From the NCBI GenBank assembly GCA_003649715.1, contig QMSS01000088.1, positions 1 to 5,933 on the forward strand: a DNA stretch of 5,933 bases, read 5' to 3'. This DNA comes from Thermoplasmata archaeon (lineage in GTDB: Archaea > Thermoplasmatota > E2 > DHVEG-1). Of the stretch, positions 1-5,738 are shown one piece after another. Each line of letters starts with the position of its first letter. Position 1 is the stretch's first letter. Below the pieces are notes generated by a model that was given only the letters and a program-made list of their open reading frames with translations, searched no databases and was not told the origin of the DNA. Both the position numbers and the translations under genes were made by a program.

Positions 1-1437
1 CTTTGCAGCTACATCAACAGCATCTCGAAATGGGAAAAAAGCATCACTTGCCATTATAGAACCACGGATATTGTCTTTTCCCTTATGTGTCGCTATCCAC
101 ACGGCATCAACCCGGGATGTCTGCCCACCTCCAATGGCAACCGTACGTGTCTCCTTTACAAAAACCACAGAGTTGGAGCGCACATGCTTGACACATTTAA
201 CTGCAAACTCCATGGATCGGAAATCCTTTGGAGATGGTTTCTTTTTTGTAACCACCCTCCAGTTTTCTCTAACCGATTCTTTAACATCCTTCTCCTGTAC
301 AAGAAAACCTCCTCCGACGCTACGAATGTCCATACCGTTATCATCCATAGTTCTTTTTTTGTCTAATCCCTTAACTTTGAGTAATCTTAGATTTTTCTTT
401 CTACTGAGTATAGACAATGCCTCTCTAGTAAAATCAGGTGCGATTATAACCTCAAGAAAGTAATTAGAGAGCTCTGATGCAACCTCCTCTTCTATCCTTC
501 TGTTGAATGAAACAATGCCTCCAAATGGTGAATACACATCATTAGCATATGCATCTTTCCATGCCTGCAAGAGGTTTCTACTGCTTGCTATACCACAGGG
601 AGTTGCATGCTTTATTATAACACATGTTGGATCCAAGAACTCTTTTACACATTCAATCGCACAGTCAGCATCTAGTATATTGTTGAAGGACAACTTTTTT
701 CCATGAAGCTGCCTGGCATTAGCTATGCATGCTGTCTTTGATATAGGAACCGCCTGGTAGAAGGCAGCCTGTTGATGAGGATTTTCACCATATCTCATGT
801 TCTGAATCTTATGCATACTAATAGTGTATGTCTCTGGCAGTATCTCATGTGTAAATCTGTTTCTCAGATAACCTGATATGATAGAATCATATCTAGCTGT
901 GTGCGCAAATGCCTCAACAGCAAGACGCTGCCTTTCCTCTATATCCACATCTTTTTTTGATCTAAGCATCTCCAGCACTCTACTATACTGCCCTGGATTG
1001 GTCAATACAATAACATTCCTGTAGTTTTTTGCAGCAGCCCGTAGGAGAGTAGGACCACCAATGTCAATATTCTCCAAGATTTCCTCGAGATCCGCATCTG
1101 TTTTTTGTATCGTCTCCTCAAAGGGATATAGATTACATACTACAATGTCGATAGTATCAATACCATGCATTTTTAGCATATCCATATGTCTCTTCTTTTC
1201 TCTCCTGGCCAGGATCCCTGCATGTATAAACGGATGAAGAGTCTTGATCCTTCCATCAAGTATCTCAGGAAAACCGGTTATATCAGATACTTCCAGTATC
1301 CTAACCCCGGCTTTACGTAAAACAGAGGCGGTTCCACCTGTTGATATTATCTCTATACCAAGACTGGAAAAACCCTTTGCTAAATCTACTACACCCTCTT
1401 TATTAGAAACACTAATCAGAGCACGTCTATCTGACAT
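1..1437 (-). CDS. purH: Bifunctional AICAR transformylase / IMP cyclohydrolase PurH (3' end cut by window edge)
   Basis: PurH catalyses the last two steps of de novo IMP synthesis in the cytosol: formylation of AICAR using 10-formyl-THF, then ring closure of FAICAR. The frame is open for 479 codons from ATG 1437 to base 1 with no stop. The N-terminal MGS-like cyclohydrolase domain (about 1-150) shows STGGTA (32-37), TGFPEILDGRIKTLHP (54-69) and ENIDIGGPT (122-130). K65, D125 and K137 match the known cyclohydrolase residues. The transformylase domain shows YGENPHQ (216-222), KHATPCG (276-282, catalytic K276-H277), SPFGG (303-307), VGGGFLVQ (374-381), RSNSVV (420-425) and SDAFFPFRD (464-472). 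Family length is about 510-530 aa, so roughly 40 C-terminal residues lie off the window. A GTG directly precedes the ATG and is an alternative start; the Shine-Dalgarno is weak (GGGTAAG). The gene follows the RNase H-like gene by 48 bases. Bacterial enzymes have KHANPCG, so T279 is a mild variation. Confidence 0.97.
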   Translation of the reverse strand, partial: MSDRRALISVSNKEGVVDLAKGFSSLGIEIISTGGTASVLRKAGVRILEVSDITGFPEILDGRIKTLHPFIHAGILARREKKRHMDMLKMHGIDTIDIVVCNLYPFEETIQKTDADLEEILENIDIGGPTLLRAAAKNYRNVIVLTNPGQYSRVLEMLRSKKDVDIEERQRLAVEAFAHTARYDSIISGYLRNRFTHEILPETYTISMHKIQNMRYGENPHQQAAFYQAVPISKTACIANARQLHGKKLSFNNILDADCAIECVKEFLDPTCVIIKHATPCGIASSRNLLQAWKDAYANDVYSPFGGIVSFNRRIEEEVASELSNYFLEVIIAPDFTREALSILSRKKNLRLLKVKGLDKKRTMDDNGMDIRSVGGGFLVQEKDVKESVRENWRVVTKKKPSPKDFRSMEFAVKCVKHVRSNSVVFVKETRTVAIGGGQTSRVDAVWIATHKGKDNIRGSIMASDAFFPFRDAVDVAAK

Positions 1438-1485
1438 CACTCTTACCCTATCAGCATATGAGAGAGGTTCATAAACATTTGGGTT

Positions 1486-2262
1486 TTATCTTCTTATTTT
1501 CAGTCCATGAGATCTCTCCTTTTCTACAGCCTCCTTTAGACTAATGTTTCCCCTTAGAACCTCTAAAGCAGTTTTCTCCGAGATAGTAAATCTCCCATCA
1601 GTAAGCTGCCTACTAAGTCTCTGGACATTTCTGATAGCACCACGAGTCGGCTTTAAAGGCAGGTTTCTTCTAACCTTACCACCAGATAAAAGAGCAATAG
1701 CAGCAGCAGATTCACCATCCTTTCTATGTCTAGGAGTCTGCCGAGAAACAGTTGTACTGGTTTCATCAACAATCTCAATCGGCACACCTAATGGAATCAA
1801 AGAATTTATTATCCTATTCCTAATTATAACCGAACCGTGACCTATACGTATAAATGTTTCAACAGCTGGATACTCTACAAGGAAACGTTTAACCACATCT
1901 AAAACATCCTCAGGAGACAGCAACTGCATTTTCTGCAACAAAATGTCATCACCCACAACCGCAACACCTGGTCGCTCACCAGGATCAATGCCTATAAAAA
2001 CCCTGTTATAGAGCTCCTTTCCAATAAGTATCTGAACAGCATGATCAACAGCATGATCAACAGAATCATAAACATCAACAGCAACAACCCTGTGATATCT
2101 TATATCAAAAACCTCTCTATGAGAAGTAAGAATAACACCAACCCTACCAGGAACATTTCTCGGCGAGGAAAGCACAACATATGACAAACCACGTTGTTTT
2201 AACACCTTTAAAATATCATGATAAAGAGAAAAATCCCTAGTAAACACACCTAATGTTTTCAT
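1486..2262 (-). CDS. RNase H-fold protein of the YqgF/RuvC-like type, archaeal, function unproven
   Basis: A 258-aa protein, complete from ATG to TAA. An N-terminal alpha/beta segment (1-80) contains the strand-like VGVILTS (41-47). It is followed by an RNase H-like core. FIGIDPGERPGVAV (89-102) is the classic first strand of this superfamily, with candidate catalytic D93. RIGHGS (139-144) falls at the second conserved strand. VDETSTT (165-171) resembles the DExxTT motif of YqgF. KDGESAAAIAL (181-191) resembles the final acidic helix, with D182 and E184. The basic tail (198-258: KVRRNLPLKPTRG and onward) could bind nucleic acid. YqgF relatives process rRNA or resolve branched DNA; which applies here is inference. 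No good Shine-Dalgarno precedes the ATG. The gene ends 48 bases before purH and in the same reading frame as it, which suggests co-transcription. The fold assignment is fairly firm; the activity is not. Confidence 0.8.
   Translation of the reverse strand: MKTLGVFTRDFSLYHDILKVLKQRGLSYVVLSSPRNVPGRVGVILTSHREVFDIRYHRVVAVDVYDSVDHAVDHAVQILIGKELYNRVFIGIDPGERPGVAVVGDDILLQKMQLLSPEDVLDVVKRFLVEYPAVETFIRIGHGSVIIRNRIINSLIPLGVPIEIVDETSTTVSRQTPRHRKDGESAAAIALLSGGKVRRNLPLKPTRGAIRNVQRLSRQLTDGRFTISEKTALEVLRGNISLKEAVEKERSHGLKIRR
2035..2063. repeat. 12-bp tandem repeat, about 2.4 copies, inside the RNase H-like gene
   Basis: The unit AACAGCATGATC on the plus strand is repeated exactly twice and then begins again. 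It stays in frame and encodes the duplicated peptide VDHAVDHAV (residues 68-76), just before the RNase H core. The surrounding codons, about 2035-2095, are almost all T-ended (GTT, GAT, GCT), which would favour slippage. Confidence 0.9.
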
Positions 2263-2288
2263 TCAACAAAAAAAAGATATAAGCAACA

Positions 2289-2312
2289 AACAAATAAATA
2301 AAATTATTTGTT
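2289..2312 (-). promoter_or_regulatory. 9-bp AT-rich perfect hairpin in the leader of the RNase H-like gene
   Basis: Bases 2289-2297 and 2304-2312 are exact reverse complements with a 6-base loop. On the minus strand the hairpin begins at the stop codon of the micro-ORF at 2312-2332 and ends 26 bases before the ATG at 2262. A T8 run (2268-2275) follows 13 bases later. It may be a weak transcription-pausing or termination element, or simply AT-rich sequence. The stem has only two G-C pairs, so stability is low. Confidence 0.4.
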
Positions 2313-2342
2313 CAATCCAGCCTAATTCTCATCCCCCCCTCC
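2312..2342 (-). promoter_or_regulatory. Strong Shine-Dalgarno plus six-codon micro-ORF (MRIRLD)
   Basis: GGAGG at 2338-2342 lies five bases before ATG 2332-2330. It is followed by AGA ATT AGG CTG GAT and the stop TGA (2314-2312). The neighbouring G7 run (2333-2339) makes this the most purine-rich spot in the window. No longer frame opens from it: the next in-range TTG stops after three codons. It could be a leader peptide for the downstream gene at 2262 or a relic of a lost gene start. What is seen is the motif and spacing; translation is inferred. Confidence 0.35.
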
Positions 2343-2357
2343 TCTACATCTCATCAG

Positions 2358-2365
2358 AAAAAAAA
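2358..2365 (-). terminator. T8 tract just after the M50 protease gene
   Basis: On the minus strand, eight T residues lie about seven bases after the TAA stop of the M50-like gene. Archaeal termination commonly occurs at short T-tracts without a hairpin, so this is a plausible but leaky terminator ahead of the leader of the RNase H-like gene. Confidence 0.35.
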
Positions 2366-2372
2366 TGTTTTT

Positions 2373-3089
2373 TTAGATCAGAAAACTAGGAGCACGAAAC
2401 AGGATAAGTAAAGTCACAAACAATGACAAAATAAACAACAAAGACCACACTATACCATTCCAACGAATGATCTTAACACCATCAAGCGACCCTAAAGGCA
2501 ACAAGTTAAATGTCGCCAACAAAGCATTAACCAAACATACAAAACCAAAAATCTTACCCCAAGGATCTACCTCAAAAAAAACCAGAATATAAAAAGGAAA
2601 AGTAATCATAGCAATCGCAATATTTGCCATCGAACCAGCAGCCGCTATCCTGCCCATCTCAAAATCTCTTGCCTCACCCCTAAACATAACAGCACCTGGA
2701 GCAGCAAAGATAAAAGGTGCAAAAAACGCCAACAAAAATGCTAACAACAAACCCAAAGGAAACATTCTGAACTCAGACCACAAACCATATTTTTGCGCCA
2801 TAAACTTATGAGAAAGTTCATGAACAAAAAAAGCAGTCAAGATCCCTAAAAATGAAAACGGCATAGCATGCATCAGAGAAAACAAATCTCCAGAAAAAAG
2901 ACTATTTCTTGTAAGAAGAATAGAAAAAGATAATGTCAAAACAAACATTGATACAACAAGATGAAACACCTCAATTCTACTAAAATGCCCTGGCCTACCC
3001 ATCTCAAGACTACCCTTGGGAAAATACATGTACTCTCTAGGCGATAACTCATGAAACAAAGCACGTATCTTCTGTCTCCGCTCACCCAT
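2373..3089 (-). CDS. Multi-pass membrane zinc metalloprotease, M50 (site-2 protease-like) family
   Basis: M50 proteases cut substrates within the lipid bilayer. Numbering here is from an upstream TTG at 3116 (247 aa); the ATG at 3089 is residue 10 and gives 238 aa. HELSH (99-103) is the HExxH zinc motif with catalytic E100, inside a hydrophobic segment (87-103). NLLPLGSLDG (204-213) is the second signature, with D212 as the third zinc ligand. The fold-typical AAAGSMANI (158-166) and AAPGAVMFRG (138-147) are also present. Hydrophobic spans at about 52-68, 118-140, 163-181, 188-206 and 222-240 give a compact core without a PDZ or CBS domain, as in minimal archaeal members. Neither start has a good Shine-Dalgarno; I prefer ATG. 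It lies downstream of the TraB-family gene, another membrane protein, on the same strand. The substrate is unknown. Confidence 0.88.
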   Translation of the reverse strand: MGERRQKIRALFHELSPREYMYFPKGSLEMGRPGHFSRIEVFHLVVSMFVLTLSFSILLTRNSLFSGDLFSLMHAMPFSFLGILTAFFVHELSHKFMAQKYGLWSEFRMFPLGLLLAFLLAFFAPFIFAAPGAVMFRGEARDFEMGRIAAAGSMANIAIAMITFPFYILVFFEVDPWGKIFGFVCLVNALLATFNLLPLGSLDGVKIIRWNGIVWSLLFILSLFVTLLILFRAPSFLI

Positions 3090-3121
3090 CCTGAAAAACC
3101 ATTTTCCTAAAATCAAAACAA

Positions 3122-3145
3122 CATTTATGAACCTTTGTAAAAAAA
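3122..3145 (-). promoter_or_regulatory. TraB-M50 intergenic spacer with T7 tract and TATA-like motif
   Basis: After the TraB TAA, the minus strand has TCTCTTTTTTT (T7 at 3139-3145), then TTCATAAATG (about 3122-3131). The first could be a leaky terminator. The second is a weak TATA-like box that would place transcription start near the ATG at 3089. Either a single transcript or a separate M50 promoter is possible. Confidence 0.25.
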
Positions 3146-3157
3146 GAGATAGAGAAG

Positions 3158-4327
3158 TTAAAGCAATCCAAGACTAATAATATAGGGGAGGGCAACAAAC
3201 GTACCAATCATACTCCCTAGATTGGCAAGAGCAACAACCATAAGGAGACGAATAAACTTGTTGTTAAACATATCATGTAGATTATCAATCCTGCTAAGAC
3301 TTCTAATGTCCTTAACCATAGGTGTACGTAACTTAGCCTCCACAAGACCAGCAAACCATCCAGCAGCAACAGCTGGATTAAGAGAGGTAAATGGAGCGGC
3401 AACAAAGGCAGTAGCTATAGATAGAGGATGCGCCCTTGCAACTGCAGCACCAGCTGCTGAAAGACCTCCGTTGATTAATATCCACCAGAGAAAAGCCTCT
3501 GCTGCACGCTCCCAATTTCCAAAAAGAACAATATATGTGAGCAGTGAAAAGAAAATAATCGGAACAGCATAAGCCAGAGTTTTCATCAAATTAAAACGTT
3601 TCCTAGGAACCATCTCCAGCTCATTTAGATCCACATCCATTTCCTCCGTCTCTAAACATTTTTTGATACCATCGATATGACCTGCACCTACAACAGCAAC
3701 TACCCTGCCTTTTTTGCTTTCATCAAAAATCTTCTTGGCAATGTATCGATCCCGCTCATCAATAAGAACAGAGGCGGCACTCGGTGCAATCTCACTGAAC
3801 TCCTTCATCATAGCAGAAATGACATCCTGATTCATCAACTCCTTAAGATCTATCCTCTCCAACTCTTCCTCACTAATACCAAAAACTGCTTTCAGAAACT
3901 CCCAAGTCAGCCTAAATTTCTCTCTAACACCCATCTTCCTCCAGGCTCGTTTCAAAGTAACAGAGATATCCCTATCCACCAATGCTACCTCTAAACCCAT
4001 CTCCTCCGCCTCTCTAATAGCAGCAATCATCTCAGAACCCGGTTCAACACCATACTCCTTACCCAACTTCCTCTGTATAGATGAGAGAATCGTCTGAGCT
4101 AAAATGAGATATGCATTGCTTGACTTCAACAGAGATGTAACAGGAGTATTCTCCCAAGCATCTTTTTCAGTTAAAGCCCTGTATCTTCTACTGCAAAGCT
4201 CAACCGCTACAATATCAGGCCTGTATTCTCTAATAACATTTTTTACCTCCTCAACGCTCTCCCTTGAAATATGCGCAGTGCCTACAAGCACAATATTGTC
4301 ATTTATCCTAACCAGCAAGTATATCAA
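3158..4327 (-). CDS. TraB/PrgY-family protein with C-terminal membrane domain
   Basis: TraB-domain proteins have an alpha/beta fold related to Tiki, EreA and ChaN proteins and carry two GxxH motifs. Here these are GTAH (16-19) and GAGH (214-217), with conserved VELC (42-45), R47-R48 and ERDRYIA (191-197). The fold suggests metal-dependent hydrolase activity, but in archaea the role is unknown. In Enterococcus the relatives TraB and PrgY shut down sex-pheromone activity. The soluble domain (1-240) is followed by a basic patch (PRKR, 241-244) and hydrophobic segments at about 248-269, 276-297, 303-327 and 359-387. The 389-aa length matches archaeal members. The start is uncertain: TTG 4327 has GGTGAT 11 bases upstream, while TTG 4318 has AAGGGGAT at a spacing of 8 bases. 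It probably shares a transcript with the M50 protease. Confidence 0.92.
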   Translation of the reverse strand: MIYLLVRINDNIVLVGTAHISRESVEEVKNVIREYRPDIVAVELCSRRYRALTEKDAWENTPVTSLLKSSNAYLILAQTILSSIQRKLGKEYGVEPGSEMIAAIREAEEMGLEVALVDRDISVTLKRAWRKMGVREKFRLTWEFLKAVFGISEEELERIDLKELMNQDVISAMMKEFSEIAPSAASVLIDERDRYIAKKIFDESKKGRVVAVVGAGHIDGIKKCLETEEMDVDLNELEMVPRKRFNLMKTLAYAVPIIFFSLLTYIVLFGNWERAAEAFLWWILINGGLSAAGAAVARAHPLSIATAFVAAPFTSLNPAVAAGWFAGLVEAKLRTPMVKDIRSLSRIDNLHDMFNNKFIRLLMVVALANLGSMIGTFVALPYIISLGLL

Positions 4328-4449
4328 TCCCCTTAGATATCACCATAATTTCTCTGGAAATGATAAACAAAAAATATCTTTGCATCAAACATTCATCTAT
4401 TTTTTTATCACACCTTATTTTCAAATAATGATCTCCAGAAGAAAACTAT
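4328..4449 (-). promoter_or_regulatory. rpsB-TraB intergenic region with possible promoter for the TraB gene
   Basis: This 122-base gap separates the rpsB stop from the TraB-family start. On the minus strand, AAAGATATTTTTTG (about 4367-4380) is a TATA-like/T-rich element. It could act as the TraB promoter, with transcription start near 4345-4350, or as a terminator for rpsB. GGTGATAT (4337-4344) and AAGGGGAT (4327-4334) are candidate ribosome binding motifs. I see no gene or strong hairpin in the gap. Confidence 0.3.
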
Positions 4450-5079
4450 TTATATCTCGGCCTCGAAATCCTCCACCTTAGGAGTGAAATCTTCATAGGA
4501 TTTTATCTTACCCCATTCCATCAGCATAGTTCTTGTTAAAAGCCAGTAGATGAGAGCAAGAGCACGTCTACCCTTATTGTTAGTAGGAATCACAAGATCA
4601 ATATATCTTGTCTCATTGTTGGTGTCACAAAGTGCAACAACAGGTATACCAATATTTTTTGCCTCCTGAAGCGCCTGGATATCAGCAAGAGGATCAGTTA
4701 AAAGTATCACATCAGGTTCAAAAAACTCTTTACAATTCGGGTTCGTCAAGGTACCTGGTATAAAACGTCCCTCTATGGCATTCACACCAGTATATTCAGC
4801 AAATTTTCTCACAGGTTTCTGGCCATATTGTCTAACAGAAACCACTAGGATCTTAGATGGCTCATACTTAGCTAAAAACTTAGCAGCAACCTTAAGACGT
4901 TCATCAGTTTTTTTAACATCAATTATGTACAGACCATCATTCCTAACCTTGTATATAAACTCCTTTATATCCGCAGTCTTCTGCCTAGTACCAATATGTA
5001 CACCAGAGGTCATATATGTTTCCTCAGATACCAACATCTTCTCCTTTTCATTTTTCTGCTTATCTTTTTCCTCAACCAT
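4450..5079 (-). CDS. rpsB: 30S ribosomal protein uS2 (archaeal type)
   Basis: A 209-aa protein, the usual length for archaeal uS2. It is a component of the small-subunit body near the mRNA exit side and lacks the coiled-coil insert of bacterial S2. Diagnostic stretches are SGVHIGTRQKT (25-35), FIYKVRNDGLYIIDV (41-55), GRFIPGTLTNP (104-114), PDVILLTDP (122-130), IPVVALCDTNN (145-155) and IDLVIPTNNKGRRAL (160-174). The N-terminus has a charged lysine/glutamate extension (1-16), and the C-terminus is acidic (FEAEI), both typical of archaea. ATG is preceded by AAGGAG at a spacing of 7 bases. The rpoK stop lies 18 bases upstream, so the two are surely one operon. Many euryarchaea place enolase between these genes; here it is absent. 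Confidence 0.98.
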   Translation of the reverse strand: MVEEKDKQKNEKEKMLVSEETYMTSGVHIGTRQKTADIKEFIYKVRNDGLYIIDVKKTDERLKVAAKFLAKYEPSKILVVSVRQYGQKPVRKFAEYTGVNAIEGRFIPGTLTNPNCKEFFEPDVILLTDPLADIQALQEAKNIGIPVVALCDTNNETRYIDLVIPTNNKGRRALALIYWLLTRTMLMEWGKIKSYEDFTPKVEDFEAEI

Positions 5080-5086
5080 AGACTAT

Positions 5087-5092
5087 CTCCTT
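5087..5092 (-). promoter_or_regulatory. Shine-Dalgarno of rpsB
   Basis: AAGGAG lies seven bases before the rpsB ATG, in the 18-base rpoK-rpsB spacer. It fixes the start at 5079 and suggests independent initiation within a shared mRNA. Confidence 0.8.
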
Positions 5093-5097
5093 TTCCC

Positions 5098-5292
5098 CTA
5101 GACAACTCTACCTATTTTATCTTCTCTCCGTACTGTGATGGGAATAGCACCCTCTTTGAACTCCAGCATAGCTATCTCCACAGGATCAACAATATCCTTT
5201 GGTATTTTAGCAAGCGTAGACGGCGCACCCATCGACAACTGCAATGCTCTCGCACCAATAATACGTGCCTTTTCAAACCTGGTGTAACGCAA
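5098..5292 (-). CDS. rpoK: DNA-directed RNA polymerase subunit RpoK (Rpb6/omega homologue)
   Basis: A 64-aa subunit that clamps and stabilises the largest polymerase subunit, equivalent to eukaryotic Rpb6 and bacterial omega. The N-terminal TRFEKARIIGARALQLS (4-20) followed by MGAP (21-24) is the conserved Rpb6/omega signature. The C-terminal part holds DPVEIAMLEFKEGAIPITV (36-54) and RRE, as in archaeal RpoK. The length fits the archaeal family (about 55-65 aa). The start is TTG at 5292, supported by a strong GGAGG six bases upstream; no ATG is available in frame before the conserved region. It ends with TAG, 18 bases before rpsB. rpoN, often a neighbour in archaea, is not upstream here. Confidence 0.97.
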   Translation of the reverse strand: MRYTRFEKARIIGARALQLSMGAPSTLAKIPKDIVDPVEIAMLEFKEGAIPITVRREDKIGRVV

Positions 5293-5298
5293 GTTATT

Positions 5299-5303
5299 CC
5301 TCC
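5299..5303 (-). promoter_or_regulatory. Shine-Dalgarno that decides the TTG start of rpoK
   Basis: GGAGG, six bases before TTG 5292, is an excellent match to the 16S rRNA tail. It is the main reason for accepting a non-ATG start for this essential gene. Confidence 0.8.
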
Positions 5304-5327
5304 AAATCAGCTAATTTTTTATTGAAA

Positions 5328-5370
5328 GACTTAAATGTAGAACCACCAAATATCAGAAACATTTAAAAAG
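5328..5370 (-). promoter_or_regulatory. Probable promoter region of the rpoK-rpsB operon
   Basis: Two TATA-like elements are visible on the minus strand: CTTTTTAAATG (about 5360-5370) and ACATTTAAGTC (about 5328-5338). The nearer one would place transcription start about 25 bases on, near 5308-5311, giving a short leader that still contains GGAGG. The heptamers TTAAATG (5331-5337) and CATTTAA (5360-5366) form an inverted pair with a 22-base spacer. Promoter identity is inferred from position and composition. Confidence 0.4.
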
Positions 5371-5450
5371 ATTACCCAACCGAAAAGGTGAGACTAGTAA
5401 CCAGAAGCATAATAAAATATGTTTTTCTGACTAGGAAAGCATTCGCATCC

Positions 5451-5475
5451 TCAAAAAGACAAAAGAAAGAAAACT
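5451..5475 (-). terminator. Pyrimidine/T-rich tract downstream of the 83-aa gene
   Basis: The minus strand reads TTTTCTTTCTTTTGTC then TTTTTGA, 12 bases past the stop of the 83-aa gene. Clusters of T residues like this are typical archaeal terminators and would separate this gene from the rpoK operon. Confidence 0.5.
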
Positions 5476-5486
5476 TAGGTATGCTT

Positions 5487-5738
5487 TTATTTTACCTCTT
5501 CTTCATGTCCTTCATTGAAATCTGCAGTACGGTTGGCAAACTCTTCAAGTGCAAGCTGTATATCAAAGGTTATATCTCGCAGTAGGTCATAGATACGTTC
5601 ATTTCTGAATTCCTTAACACCATCAATATCTGAGTATATTCTCCCAAGATATTTGCCTTCATCTTTGTGTATCTCAATATTATACAGAACCTCTTCCATA
5701 TCTACCCCTTCCTCCATCAAATCATACTTTTCTAACAT
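5487..5738 (-). CDS. Small acidic protein of unknown function
   Basis: An 83-aa frame from ATG to TAA on the same strand as its neighbours. I do not recognise the family. It is strongly acidic, with 24 Asp/Glu against 10 Lys/Arg, and appears soluble with no signal peptide or membrane span. A beta-like middle (EVLYNIEIHKDEGKYLGRIY, 16-35) precedes a likely long amphipathic helix (about 41-70: RNERIYDLLRDITFDIQLAL at 45-64), then an acidic tail (DFNEGHEEEV). No cysteines, so no zinc ribbon. The first ATG has no Shine-Dalgarno; GGAGGAAGGGG precedes the internal ATG at residue 14 (5699), which is an alternative start giving 70 aa. It has its own downstream T-tract, so it is likely transcribed on its own. 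Coding potential is supported by the plausible protein composition only. Confidence 0.6.
   Translation of the reverse strand: MLEKYDLMEEGVDMEEVLYNIEIHKDEGKYLGRIYSDIDGVKEFRNERIYDLLRDITFDIQLALEEFANRTADFNEGHEEEVK

Noticed and set aside
156..344. Short minus-strand frame suggesting a frameshift in purH
   Set aside because: purH reads through this region in its own frame with conserved motifs on both sides, so no frameshift is needed.
71..463. Plus-strand open frames of 130 and 93 codons
   Set aside because: They lie antisense to purH, whose frame is continuous with recognised motifs throughout; the peptides are serine/threonine-rich shadows.
1544..1840. Plus-strand 98-codon frame
   Set aside because: Antisense to the RNase H-like gene, with no ribosome site or recognisable domain.
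2312..2360. Possible C/D box small RNA on the minus strand (CTGATGA followed by GGGATGA)
   Set aside because: The C-like box has C at its first position, the C'-like box has a mismatch, and no CTGA D or D' box is found at the right spacing (only CTGG).
1466..3133. Shared 11-mer AGGTTCATAAA near the purH start (plus strand) and the M50 start (minus strand)
   Set aside because: Opposite orientation relative to the genes, and 11-mer matches are expected by chance in an AT-rich window of this size.
3222..3572. Plus-strand 116-codon frame
   Set aside because: Antisense shadow of the membrane part of the TraB-family gene.
4104..4481. Plus-strand 125-codon frame extending into the rpsB-TraB gap
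   Set aside because: Mostly antisense to the TraB-family gene; the intergenic part is low-complexity and has no ribosome site.
4775..5325. Plus-strand frames of 108 and 109 codons over rpsB and rpoK
   Set aside because: Antisense to two certain genes; composition is phenylalanine/leucine-rich, as expected from reversed lysine-rich coding.
5293..5486. Possible tRNA or other structured RNA in the rpoK upstream gap
   Set aside because: No T-loop motif (GGTTCRA), no cloverleaf pairing and no long stem could be found; T-tracts and promoter-like elements account for the region.
5388..5585. Plus-strand 65-codon frame starting with GTG in the gap upstream of rpoK
   Set aside because: It overlaps the end of the 83-aa gene in antisense, has no Shine-Dalgarno, and its lysine-rich middle is the complement of the T-tract terminator.
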